Assembly (NCBI GenBank): GCA_963721305.1
Contig: CAVRIR010000006.1
Location: forward strand, 700,039-764,038
Origin: DATAES01 sp963721305
GTDB lineage: Bacteria > Actinomycetota > Acidimicrobiia > Acidimicrobiales > JACDCH01
Direction: 5' to 3'
Length of the DNA: 64,000 nucleotides
In this document: positions 17,456 to 25,229 of the stretch, in pieces
Numbering within the stretch: the first letter of the stretch is position 1
How the letters are laid out: the number at the start of each line of letters is the position of its first letter
Notes under the pieces: generated by a model
Databases searched by the model: none
The model's input: the letters and a program-made list of their open reading frames with translations, nothing else
Told to the model about the DNA's origin: nothing
Translations under genes and position numbers: made by a program

Positions 17456-19084
17456 TCATGTGCCCCGCGCGTCTCGTTGCCGCCGCTTCGAGCTGGCCAT
17501 GGCGAGACCACCGAGGACCAAGCATGCGGCCGCGACCAGGATCTGGCCAGGGATGGACGTACCGGTCCGCGCCAACTCGGTTGATGACACCGTGCCCTCA
17601 GCTTCGGCTGCCGTCGAAGCCGTGGCCGGCGTGGTCGACGTCGGCGTGGTCGAAGCGGACGTTGCCGCTTGTACCTCCACCGTCGTCGACGCAGTGAGCC
17701 CGGAAACGTCGCCGGTGAGCTCCACCGTGTGGCTGCCCGGCGCGAGGTCGGCCGGGAGAGGCACGGCGAAGCTGACTGCGCCCGCGGTAGCGGGCGTCGT
17801 GCCGATGGTGATGAGGTCGGAGTGCAGCACTGCGCGCACGGGCTCGTCGGTGAGGAAGCCGCTGCCGTTGACGGTGATCGTGTCGCCCACGGTGGCCGAC
17901 GACGTCGACGATGTGGCCGCGGGGGTGAGCGCCGAGGCGGTGTGGCCGCCGACCGAGTCGTAACCATCGATTCCGAGCGCGAGGACGGCCTGCGTGGTCG
18001 CCCGGCGGAACTGGTCGCGCAGGTTCGGATCGATGCCACTTGCGACGGCGGCGTCGCGGGCCGCGGGGTCATTGGCGATGACGCCCGCGTCCGCGCTGGC
18101 CGCGCTCAACTGTGGGTCGGTCTCGGTGAGCTGCACCGACTCGACCCAGCCTTCGGCGGCGTCCGCCGCAGCAGTGTCGCCAACGGCACGGAACGCGGCG
18201 CCGGCGAGGCCGGTGGTGTTGGCGTTCTCGCTGGCGGTCGGGCCGGTGCCCGTGACGCCGCCGTCGGGTCCTTGCTTGCCGGTGAGCCAGGTCGTAGCCG
18301 CGTCGAGTGCGGCGGACGTGGCCGGGGTGACCGGCGCGGCGACCAGAGCCATCATCGCCATCCCGGTCGCGTCGGAGTCGGCCTCGGCGTCGTCGGTGCA
18401 CCCGGCCGGGTCGGTCGGTGTCGACGCGTAGAACAGCCGGAACCCGCCCGCTGGGCACTGCTGGGCGAGCAGGAACGAGATCGCGGCAGACGGCACACCA
18501 TCGGTGGTGCGGGCCAAGTCGAGGACGGCGAACGCCTCACCGAGGCCGTTGCTGAAGTCGCCGAAGTCACTCACGTCGGAGAACCTGCCGGCTTGCGCGC
18601 CCGAGGTGACCATGATCGATCGCAGCGAGGCGATCAGGTCGATGCCGGCGACGTTGGACGTGTCGACACCCTGCACCAGCGCGCCCAACGTGAGCTTGGC
18701 CAGCGGGCCGGCGTAGCGCGAGTCGTGGGAGTCGCCGAAGGCCTCCCCGTTGAAGTACCCCAATGCGTTGTCCATCACCGTCGTGGTCGCCGCGGCGGTC
18801 GAGCTCGAGTCGCCGCGCTGGCCGCCGGCCAGGGCGAGAATGGCGTCGAGGGTCAGGCCGATGTCGTTGCCGCCGAAGGAGGACGGCATGGCGCTGCCGT
18901 TGTCATCGAGCTCGCGCTCGAGCCAGTCCATCGCCGAGCCGGCGGGCGCCGACACCACCGCCGGGGCCGACACGACGCGTGGCGCCGCGTCGGCGCGGGC
19001 CGGAGCGATCCACGCGGCCGCGGCCAGCACGGGAGCCGCCAGCAGCGCACCAAGCGCCCGGCGGGAAACAGATCGGTGGTTCAT
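17456..19084 (-). CDS. surface (alpha/alpha)-toroid protein, transcobalamin alpha-domain-like, with LAxTG-type anchor
   Basis: A 542-residue secreted protein. Signal peptide RRALGALLAAPVLAAAAW. A prenyltransferase/squalene-oxidase-type helical repeat domain spans about residues 50-375 (AMDWLERELDDNGSAMPSSF, NDIGLTLDAILALAGG, ADSDATGMAMMALVAA). Then comes a beta-rich IPT-like domain (about 385-470: GDTITVNGSGFLTDEPV, GSHTVELTGDVSGLTAS), a Thr-rich linker, and ELARTG plus membrane helix and basic tail. LARTG fits the LAxTG signal of class E sortases. First gene behind the cobalamin riboswitch; GAGGA lies six bases before the ATG at 19084. Confidence 0.8.
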   Translation of the reverse strand: MNHRSVSRRALGALLAAPVLAAAAWIAPARADAAPRVVSAPAVVSAPAGSAMDWLERELDDNGSAMPSSFGGNDIGLTLDAILALAGGQRGDSSSTAAATTTVMDNALGYFNGEAFGDSHDSRYAGPLAKLTLGALVQGVDTSNVAGIDLIASLRSIMVTSGAQAGRFSDVSDFGDFSNGLGEAFAVLDLARTTDGVPSAAISFLLAQQCPAGGFRLFYASTPTDPAGCTDDAEADSDATGMAMMALVAAPVTPATSAALDAATTWLTGKQGPDGGVTGTGPTASENANTTGLAGAAFRAVGDTAAADAAEGWVESVQLTETDPQLSAASADAGVIANDPAARDAAVASGIDPNLRDQFRRATTQAVLALGIDGYDSVGGHTASALTPAATSSTSSATVGDTITVNGSGFLTDEPVRAVLHSDLITIGTTPATAGAVSFAVPLPADLAPGSHTVELTGDVSGLTASTTVEVQAATSASTTPTSTTPATASTAAEAEGTVSSTELARTGTSIPGQILVAAACLVLGGLAMASSKRRQRDARGT

Positions 19085-19203
19085 GTCGGGTCCTCGCCCT
19101 TCGGTGATGCCGAGGAAGATCCCGAGTGCCGCCCTGGGACTCGACCTGCGCCCCTGGAGACGACGCCCGACCCGCAGCCCTCGACGGTTCTGGTCGCCAC
19201 ATG

Positions 19204-19340
19204 CGCGCCTGGGCAGGCATTCCGACTCCCCGGCGAGCGTGAACTCGCTGGGCTACGGCTGCGGGACAGCGCCGGACTTCGACCGGCTTCCCCCACCCAA
19301 GAGTGATCTGGTGGTCCCCGACGAAGCCGGGAACGCCCAC
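19204..19340 (-). promoter_or_regulatory. cobalamin riboswitch
   Basis: Read on the minus strand, the region has the core of adenosylcobalamin riboswitches: GGGGAAGCCGGTCGAAGTCC followed by GGCGCTGTCCCGCAGCCGTA, a variable arm, and the B12 box GAGTCGGAATGCCTGCC at about 19212-19228. It lies about 120 bases upstream of the toroid gene at 19084 and points toward the whole minus-strand operon. Outer limits are estimated; the central motifs are plain. High cobalamin is expected to lower expression. Confidence 0.9.
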
Positions 19341-19445
19341 GACCCTACCGGTCGAGCGATGGCGGCGACCAGACGAGCACGAGCAACTCGGGTTGCCTGC
19401 CCCTTCCTGACGCGTGACGGACCGGCGGGTTCGTACAGTCGAACC

Positions 19446-20333
19446 ATGCGGATCGTGTCGTTGCTGCCGTCGACGACCGAGATCCTCTTCGCGATCGGTG
19501 CCGGCGACGACGTCGTCGGGGTCACCTTCGAATGCGACGAGCCGCCCCACGCTCGCAGCACCCGCACAGTGGTGTCCAACACCACGCTCCCCCACGGCCT
19601 CACGCCTGGAGAGATCGACGCCGCGGTCCGGGCCCGGCTCGCCGCAGGCGAAGACCTCTACACCCTCGACGCCGATGCGCTGCGCAGCCTGGTCCCCGAC
19701 GTGGTCGTCACCCAGGACCTGTGCGCGGTGTGCGCGGTCGACGTCGGCGAAGTCGACGACGCCCTCGCCTACCTCGGCTGCCGGGCCGAGGTCGTCACCA
19801 TCGACCCGGCGACGCTCGACGACGTGCTCGGCTCGATCGCCCGGCTCGGCGCCATCACCGGCCGGGTCCGTGAAGCGAACGCGCTCCTCGACGAGCTCCG
19901 AGCGCGGCTCGACGCCGTCGTCGGCCGCAACGACGACCGGGCCCGACCCCGGGTCACCGTGCTCGAATGGACCGACCCGCCCTTCAGCGCCGGGCACTGG
20001 ATCCCCGACATGATCGAACTCGCCGGCGGCACCGCCGGGTTGGCCGCACCCGGCCAACGATCCAAAGCGGTCACCTGGAACGAGGTCGCCGCCAGCGAAC
20101 CCGACGTCATCGTGGTGGCGCCGTGCGGCTACCGCCTCGACGGCGCCGCCCGGTTGGCCACCGACCTCGTCAGCGGCGGGCACCTTCCTCGCGACGTGCC
20201 GGTGTGGGCCGTCGACGCCGACGCCGCCTTCGTCCGCCCCGGTCCCCGCCTCGTCGACGGCGTCGAAGCGTTGGCCGGCATCCTGCACCCCACAACCGCG
20301 GACACGCGGCGCGACGCGGTTCGAGTCACTTGA
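19446..20333 (+). CDS. BtuF-like cobalamin-binding protein without signal peptide
   Basis: A 295-residue periplasmic-binding-protein fold (Peripla_BP_2). It starts directly with MRIVSLLPSTTEILFAIGAG and has VVVTQDLCAVCAV, LEWTDPPFSAGHWIPDMIEL and DVIVVAPCGYRLD, typical of the family annotated as cobalamin-binding protein. No signal peptide or lipobox is visible at ATG 19446, so this form may stay in the cytoplasm. It is divergent from the riboswitch-led operon, which supports a corrinoid role. It might alternatively bind another ferri- or corrinoid-type ligand. Confidence 0.82.
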   Translation: MRIVSLLPSTTEILFAIGAGDDVVGVTFECDEPPHARSTRTVVSNTTLPHGLTPGEIDAAVRARLAAGEDLYTLDADALRSLVPDVVVTQDLCAVCAVDVGEVDDALAYLGCRAEVVTIDPATLDDVLGSIARLGAITGRVREANALLDELRARLDAVVGRNDDRARPRVTVLEWTDPPFSAGHWIPDMIELAGGTAGLAAPGQRSKAVTWNEVAASEPDVIVVAPCGYRLDGAARLATDLVSGGHLPRDVPVWAVDADAAFVRPGPRLVDGVEALAGILHPTTADTRRDAVRVT

Positions 20334-20372
20334 TCGCGAAAGCAGGGAGGCGGCCCGGGTGACCGCACCACG

Positions 20373-21152
20373 TCAAGAGCGCTGCGGCGGTTGCACTCGC
20401 TCGTACTCGTCGTGGCGGCGAATCCAGAGCTGAAAGCCGTCGGACTCGCCTCGGCCGCTCGCGACGCGATCGAGGATCGGGTAGTAGCCCATGAGAAACT
20501 CCACGCCGCGCGCGGTGGTGGAGTACGTCTGGTAGATCACCCCGTCGTCCATGGCGAACGTGGTGAAGCCGAACCCCTCGGTCAGGTAGCTGACGAGGTC
20601 GGTGCCAACCGCCGCCGCGTTGCGTGCCGCGATCGGCGGTAACTCGTCGCGCGCCGGCTCGACCCATTCGCGGGTCTGCTCGTGCGTGGTCGAGAACCCG
20701 ATCTCGACGTTGAAGTCACTCTCGTAACTCGACGCCCAGTTGAAGCGCCAGCCCATGCGCCGTCGGTACGCGATGAGCTTCTCGATCGGCGCGCCGGAAA
20801 CACAGATCAATGTCACGTCCCGCGCCGCGAGGTGTGGAAGCAACCCGTCCAGGCTGTCGGCGATCGACGAGTTGACAGGGCAGCCCGCCTCGTAGCCCGG
20901 GCCGAACATGAAGTGGTAGACCGCGAGCTGCGACCGGCCGTCGAACAGTTCGGCCAGGGTCCTGGGCCCGTCAGCGGTCTGCAGCGTGTATTCCGTTTCG
21001 ACGCGCAACCATGGAAGGTCCTGTCGGCCGCGGGCCAATTCGTCGCCCAAGCGGGTGTGCTCCTTCTCGCGGGCAACGAGGTCGCCCACAACGGCCGCCC
21101 ATTTCTCCCGCTCTCGCATGACTTCGTGATCCGTGCGCGGTTGATGGTTCAT
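20373..21152 (-). CDS. DUF899 thioredoxin-like protein
   Basis: A 259-residue protein of the DUF899 family: WLRVETEYTLQTADGPRTLA, ELFDGRSQLAVYHFMFGPGY, GCPVNSSIADSLDGLLPHLA, WRFNWASSYESDFNVEIGF, VIYQTYSTTARGVEFLMGYY. The fold is thioredoxin-like but the active-site CxxC is absent; only the single Cys of EAGCPVNSS remains. ATG 21152 begins the conserved region (MNHQPRTDHEV). Function unknown. It is downstream of the SDR gene on the same strand with only 16 bases between them, so the HxlR operators may control both. Confidence 0.85.
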   Translation of the reverse strand: MNHQPRTDHEVMREREKWAAVVGDLVAREKEHTRLGDELARGRQDLPWLRVETEYTLQTADGPRTLAELFDGRSQLAVYHFMFGPGYEAGCPVNSSIADSLDGLLPHLAARDVTLICVSGAPIEKLIAYRRRMGWRFNWASSYESDFNVEIGFSTTHEQTREWVEPARDELPPIAARNAAAVGTDLVSYLTEGFGFTTFAMDDGVIYQTYSTTARGVEFLMGYYPILDRVASGRGESDGFQLWIRRHDEYERVQPPQRS

Positions 21153-21168
21153 TTGATTTGACGTCAGT

Positions 21169-21885
21169 TCACGCGGCGGCGTCGACGAACGCGGCGTACT
21201 GCCGTTCGAGAGCCTTGATCTCGCCGGTGCGCCACGCGTGGGCGATCGCCTGGGACATCGGGTCGGGGAAGATGTCCTCCTCACCGTTGTCCAGTCCGTC
21301 GAAGATGGCGCGGGCAACAGCCTCAGGGGACGCCTTCGGTATCTCGAATCCCCGAGTCATGTCTGTGTCGGTTGGTCCGGTCAGTGCGGCGTGCACGGTC
21401 ACGCCGCGGCCCGCGAGCAAGAGGCGCAGGGATTGCGTCAGGTTGAACGTCGCCGCCTTGGACATCGCGTACGCGGGCGTCACTGGGAAGGGCGCGAGCG
21501 CCATCATCGACACGTTGTTCACGATCGCGCCGTGTGACGAGGTCAGCAGCGGCAGGAACGCCTCGGTCACGTCGTACGTGCCGAAGAAGTTGACCGCGAG
21601 GTGCTGTTCGAGCACGGCGCGATCGCTCAGGTCATCGAAGCTCGCTACGCCCGCGTTGTTGACGAGGATGTCCAACGACTCGACCGACTCGACGGCTCGG
21701 GCGATTTGCTGTGCGTCGGTCACGTCGAGGGTCAAAGGCGTGACTCTTCGGTCGGGGTGGTCGATCGGCTGGCGCGTTCCCGCGTAGACGCGGCTGGCAT
21801 CGCGCCGCAGCGCCTCGTCCACCAGCGCGCGCCCGATGCCTCGGTTCGCCCCTGTCACGAGTACTGCCTTGCCTGTGATTGTCAT
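21169..21885 (-). CDS. short-chain dehydrogenase/reductase
   Basis: A 238-residue SDR oxidoreductase. NAD(P)-binding TGANRGIG near the N-terminus, NNAG, catalytic Ser in NNVSMMALAP and YxxxK as YAMSKAA are all present. ATG 21885 was chosen over upstream starts because the Rossmann strand begins at once (MTITGKAVLVTGAN). It is transcribed away from an HxlR regulator with two palindromes in the shared 90-base promoter region, so it is probably induced by an electrophile or other small molecule sensed by that regulator. Substrate unknown. Confidence 0.9.
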   Translation of the reverse strand: MTITGKAVLVTGANRGIGRALVDEALRRDASRVYAGTRQPIDHPDRRVTPLTLDVTDAQQIARAVESVESLDILVNNAGVASFDDLSDRAVLEQHLAVNFFGTYDVTEAFLPLLTSSHGAIVNNVSMMALAPFPVTPAYAMSKAATFNLTQSLRLLLAGRGVTVHAALTGPTDTDMTRGFEIPKASPEAVARAIFDGLDNGEEDIFPDPMSQAIAHAWRTGEIKALERQYAAFVDAAA

Positions 21886-21917
21886 AACTGCTCCTCTGGT
21901 CGGTCGGATCGTCGGTG

Positions 21918-21932
21918 CTTGCATCACGCAAG
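21918..21932. promoter_or_regulatory. HxlR operator, copy 1 (imperfect palindrome)
   Basis: CTTGCATCACGCAAG, the same arms as copy 2 with one base-pair mismatch in each arm centre, 34 bases away centre to centre. Sits in the divergent promoter between the SDR and the HxlR gene. Confidence 0.6.
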
Positions 21933-21951
21933 TGATGGCCTAGCACGAGTG

Positions 21952-21966
21952 CTTGCATGATGCAAG
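21952..21966. promoter_or_regulatory. HxlR operator, copy 2 (perfect palindrome)
   Basis: CTTGCATGATGCAAG is a perfect 7-1-7 palindrome. It overlaps the first possible ATG codons of the regulator (21957, 21960), which suggests translation really starts further downstream and that the regulator represses itself. Confidence 0.65.
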
Positions 21967-21977
21967 TGAAGATCACT

Positions 21978-22463
21978 ATGGTGGTCGGCGTGCTCGGCAG
22001 GACCTACGACTCGCAGGTGTGTTCGATCGCTCGCGCGCTCGAGGCCGTGGGTGAGCGTTGGAGCCTCCTCATCATCCGCGACGCCTTGTTCGCCGGATCG
22101 ACTCGCTACGGCGACTTCCAACGCAGCCTCGGGATCGCCACCAACGTCCTGCAAGATCGGCTGGACGGGTTCGTCGATGCCGGGATCATGCGGCGCGAGC
22201 AGCAACCCGAGCAGCCCGCCGTCTACGAGTACGTGCTCACCGAGAAAGGACGCGCCCTCGGCCCGGCCCTGATCGCACTCACCGAATGGGGCGATCGATG
22301 GGCGGCCCCGGACGGCCCACCGATCCTCTACCACCACAAGACGTGCGGGTCGGCAGTGCATCACATGATCGTGTGCGACTCCTGCGGACGCGTCGACGAC
22401 CCTGCTGAGGTGGGCGTCCGCCCCGGCCCAGGCATGCCCCCCGGACGATTCGAGTCAAGCTGA
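21978..22463 (+). CDS. HxlR-family transcription regulator
   Basis: About 160 residues. The HxlR winged helix is clear: LGRTYDSQVCSIARALEAVG, ERWSLLIIRDALFAGSTRYG, FQRSLGIATNVLQDRL, YEYVLTEKGRALGPAL. A CDSCGR motif near the C-terminus with an earlier Cys may bind metal or sense redox state. Starts at 21957 and 21960 lie inside an operator, so I use ATG 21978; GTG 21990 (just before LGRTYDSQ) is equally possible. HxlR proteins often respond to aldehydes or other electrophiles. Divergent from the SDR gene it probably controls. Confidence 0.87.
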   Translation: MVVGVLGRTYDSQVCSIARALEAVGERWSLLIIRDALFAGSTRYGDFQRSLGIATNVLQDRLDGFVDAGIMRREQQPEQPAVYEYVLTEKGRALGPALIALTEWGDRWAAPDGPPILYHHKTCGSAVHHMIVCDSCGRVDDPAEVGVRPGPGMPPGRFESS

Positions 22464-22635
22464 CCGTCGTATTCGAGCAGTCAACGGCGACGGGAAGCGC
22501 CGCGCACGGTTGCGCGAGGTGGGCTTCGAGCTCGGCGCCCGCGCCTGTCTTGGCAGCCTGAAACGTTGTCCCGCGACCGTCCGTTCCACCTGGCGGCTCG
22601 TCGTCCGCCGCCTGGCATCGTGACAGGCTGACCAG

Positions 22636-23463
22636 ATGAGCACGCCGCTGACGCTGATGGCCGTGCACGCGCACCCCGACGACGAGTCGTCGAGCACAGG
22701 CGGCGTCCTGGCCCGGTACGCGGACGAGGGCGTACGCACCGTTGTCGTCACGTGCACCAACGGCGAACTCGGCGACGCACCGGGAGGGATCAAGCCGGGA
22801 GATGACGGCCACGACGAGGACGAGGTCGCCCGGATCCGCCTCGGCGAACTCGAGCGTGCATGCGAGACCCTTGGCGTCGCGCATCTCGAGCTGCTCGGGT
22901 ACCACGACTCGGGGATGATCGACTGGGACCACAAGGACCGGCCCGACGTGTTCTGCAACGTCTCGGTCGACGTTGCTGCCAAACGCCTCTCGGACCTGTT
23001 CGAGCAGTACCGACCCGGCGTCGTGATCACCTACGACGAATTCGGCGGCTACGACCACCCCGATCACGTCCACGCCAGCCGCGTGGTAATGGCCGCGGTC
23101 ACACGCACGGGCATTCCGCGTAAGGCGTACTACACGGCGTTCCGGCGCAGCATGTTCCAGCGGTTCCGGGCCGTTCTCGAAGAGCAAGGGGCTGATCTCT
23201 CGCAGATCCCACAGCCCGATCCGGAGCAGCTGCGCATGATGGACGCGGTAGAGGCGCGCATCACGACCACGATCGATGTCGGGCCTTTCGTCCAACGAAA
23301 GCACCGCGCGCTTGCTACACACGCGAGCCAGATGGCGGAGTCGTTCTGGGACAGCCTGCCTGCCGAGGCGTTCAGCGCGCTCTTCGGTGAGGAGTCGTTC
23401 ATCAGAGCGCACGACACCACCGGCGCGCCGCTCCCGGAAACGGACCTGTTCATCGGGTTATGA
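22636..23463 (+). CDS. PIG-L family deacetylase (LmbE-like)
   Basis: A 275-residue zinc-dependent N-deacetylase. The zinc motif AHPDDES lies near residue 12 and the second histidine motif is YDHPDHVHAS near residue 140. Members include MshB and Mca of mycothiol metabolism, but the length and the C-terminal part here do not decide between sugar deacetylase and amide hydrolase. ATG 22636 is preceded by a poor ribosome site (GACAGGCTGACC). No link to its neighbours is clear; the next gene starts 120 bases later. Confidence 0.87.
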   Translation: MSTPLTLMAVHAHPDDESSSTGGVLARYADEGVRTVVVTCTNGELGDAPGGIKPGDDGHDEDEVARIRLGELERACETLGVAHLELLGYHDSGMIDWDHKDRPDVFCNVSVDVAAKRLSDLFEQYRPGVVITYDEFGGYDHPDHVHASRVVMAAVTRTGIPRKAYYTAFRRSMFQRFRAVLEEQGADLSQIPQPDPEQLRMMDAVEARITTTIDVGPFVQRKHRALATHASQMAESFWDSLPAEAFSALFGEESFIRAHDTTGAPLPETDLFIGL

Positions 23464-23583
23464 GCACGACGGCCTCCGTGATGCGGGTGTTCGATCTCGA
23501 CGCTGCCGCCGACGACCGCGATTTGTCGACTGGGATCACACCTGGTTGTCCGTGGCCCTGAACTTCCGGGGAAGACTGCTGAA

Positions 23584-23982
23584 GTGTCACCCGTCCAGGT
23601 TGCCGTCGTCGGCGCACATCTCGCCGGCCAGCCGCTGAACCGTGAGCTGGTCGAGCGTGGCGCCGAGCTCGCCTTTCGGACCGTAACCGCTCGTTGTTAC
23701 CGGCTCTACGCCTTGGCGACCGAGCCGCCGAAGCCCGGGCTCGTCCGCGTCGACCCGAACGATCCCAGCGGCTCTGCGATCGAGGTCGAGGTATGGACGA
23801 TGCCCGTCGAGTCCTTCGGTTCGTTCGTCGACGGCGTATCGGCGCCGCTCGCGATCGGACGGGTGCAGTTGGGGGATGGCTCGTGGGTCGCTGGGTTCGT
23901 GTGCGAACCGATCGCGCTCGACGGAGCGGAAGAGATCACCCGGTTCGGCGGCTGGCGGGCGTTTCTCAACAGCATCGACTGA
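23584..23982 (+). CDS. stand-alone allophanate hydrolase C-terminal domain (AtzF-C-like)
   Basis: A 132-residue protein matching only the C-terminal domain of allophanate hydrolase: VAVVGAHLAGQPLNREL, GAELAFRTVTARCYRLYAL, VEVWTMPVESFGSFV, APLAIGRVQLGDGSWVAGFV, EPIALDGAEEITRFGGWRAF. In known enzymes this domain follows the amidase domain in one chain and removes the second product group (decarboxylation of N-carboxycarbamate). Here it is a separate gene on the opposite strand, convergent with and overlapping the amidase gene by 17 bases. GTG 23584 is the first start; the ribosome site is weak. Confidence 0.8.
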   Translation: MSPVQVAVVGAHLAGQPLNRELVERGAELAFRTVTARCYRLYALATEPPKPGLVRVDPNDPSGSAIEVEVWTMPVESFGSFVDGVSAPLAIGRVQLGDGSWVAGFVCEPIALDGAEEITRFGGWRAFLNSID

Positions 23983-25229
23983 TCTGCACCAAGCGGTCGT
24001 CGGTCCACGCCGGCCCGACGATCGTGACGCTCGGGGGCGGTGCTGTCGCCGTCGCGAGCCCGACGGGCAAGGTCACGGAGCACAAGTCGAGCACGTTGAC
24101 GAAGGTGGTGAAGGTGCCCAGCGCGCTGTTGGCATCGATGGGGTTTGCCATGACCTCGTCGACCGTCGGCAGCCGCTCGACGGTGGGTACGACGAGGGCG
24201 TCGATCGACGACCAGGTGGCACTCGTCGCCCGGCGCAACCGCGCCAATGTCTCGATGTCCTCTGCAAATCGCCAGGCGGGGATCTGCCCGCCCTGCATGA
24301 TGATGTCCGCCACGATCGGGTCGACGTCTTCGCGATGGCCTTCGATGAAGTTGCCGACCGCGGCATAGCGCTCGGCGACGAATGCGCCGTCATAGAGCAG
24401 CCGACCGGCTGCCAGGAATGGCGTCATGTCGACGGCAACGATCTCCGCGTCGAGTTGTCTCGCGAGGTCGCCAACCGCCGGTGGTGCCCCGTCGGCGGGG
24501 AGACCGAGACGCAACGGCGAGTGCGAAGGTCTGGACGGCGCCGCCGATGCGGGCCAAGCGCGGCTGCACCGCGTCATCGGGGTCGAACCCGCCGGCCACA
24601 GCGATTGCACGCGCGCCCGCGTCGATCACGTTGGCGAAGACCGACACACAATCGAACGACCGGCACACGGGCACGACACCGGTGGTGCTGAGCCACCCGC
24701 GCGTTGGTTTCATGCCGACGATCCCGTTCGCCGCGGCCGGCACTCGGCCCGAACCGGCCGTATCGGTTCCGATACCCAAGTCGGCCCACCCGCGTGCGAC
24801 CGCGACCGCCGACCCGGAGCTGGATCCGCCAGCGATCAGATGCGGCCAATGGGCATTCGGGCAGATGCCGTATGGCGAGCGGGTGCCGACCAGGCCGGTG
24901 GCGAACTGGTCCATGTTGGTGATGGCGACCGCGACCGCTCCCGCCGACTCGAGGTTGCGCACGACCGCCGCGCTGGTGGCAGCCACCGATCCGAACGTCG
25001 GGCACGCGGCTGTGGTCCGATGGCCCGCCACGTCGATGTTGGCCTTGACCACCATCGTCTGTCCGGCAAGCGGACGCATCGCACCGCGCGCTATGTCTCG
25101 GTCCACACGATGAGCGGCCGCGAGAGCTCGCGACTCGTCGATCACATCGATGAGCACACCGCTCGTCGAACCGGCGCGCATGCGCTCGTACGCCCGCTCG
25201 ACCGCGGCGACCGCGGTGCGTTCAGGCAT
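23966..25229 (-). pseudogene. allophanate hydrolase amidase domain, frameshifted
   Basis: Amidase-signature enzyme split over two frames. The first part (ATG 25229 to about 24510) carries catalytic Lys (VVKANIDVAG), GGSSSGSAVAVARGW and GTDTAGSGRVPAAANG with the Ser residues of the Ser-Ser-Lys triad. The second part resumes with RLGLPADGAPPAVGDLARQL and ends at 23966. A one-base change around 24505-24515 would restore one protein of about 420 residues. The enzyme would hydrolyse allophanate to N-carboxycarbamate plus ammonia. Its start overlaps the carboxyltransferase stop by 8 bases. Either a real mutation or a sequence error. Confidence 0.8.

Noticed and set aside
16459..18072. Long 537-residue version of the DUF4430 gene
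   Set aside because: The first 210 residues are antisense-type Arg/Pro/Ser-rich sequence overlapping the toroid gene; the signal peptide starts at 17439.
20310..20345. tRNA-like GGTTCGAGTC segment
   Set aside because: It lies at the end of the BtuF-like coding region and no acceptor or anticodon stem can be folded around it.
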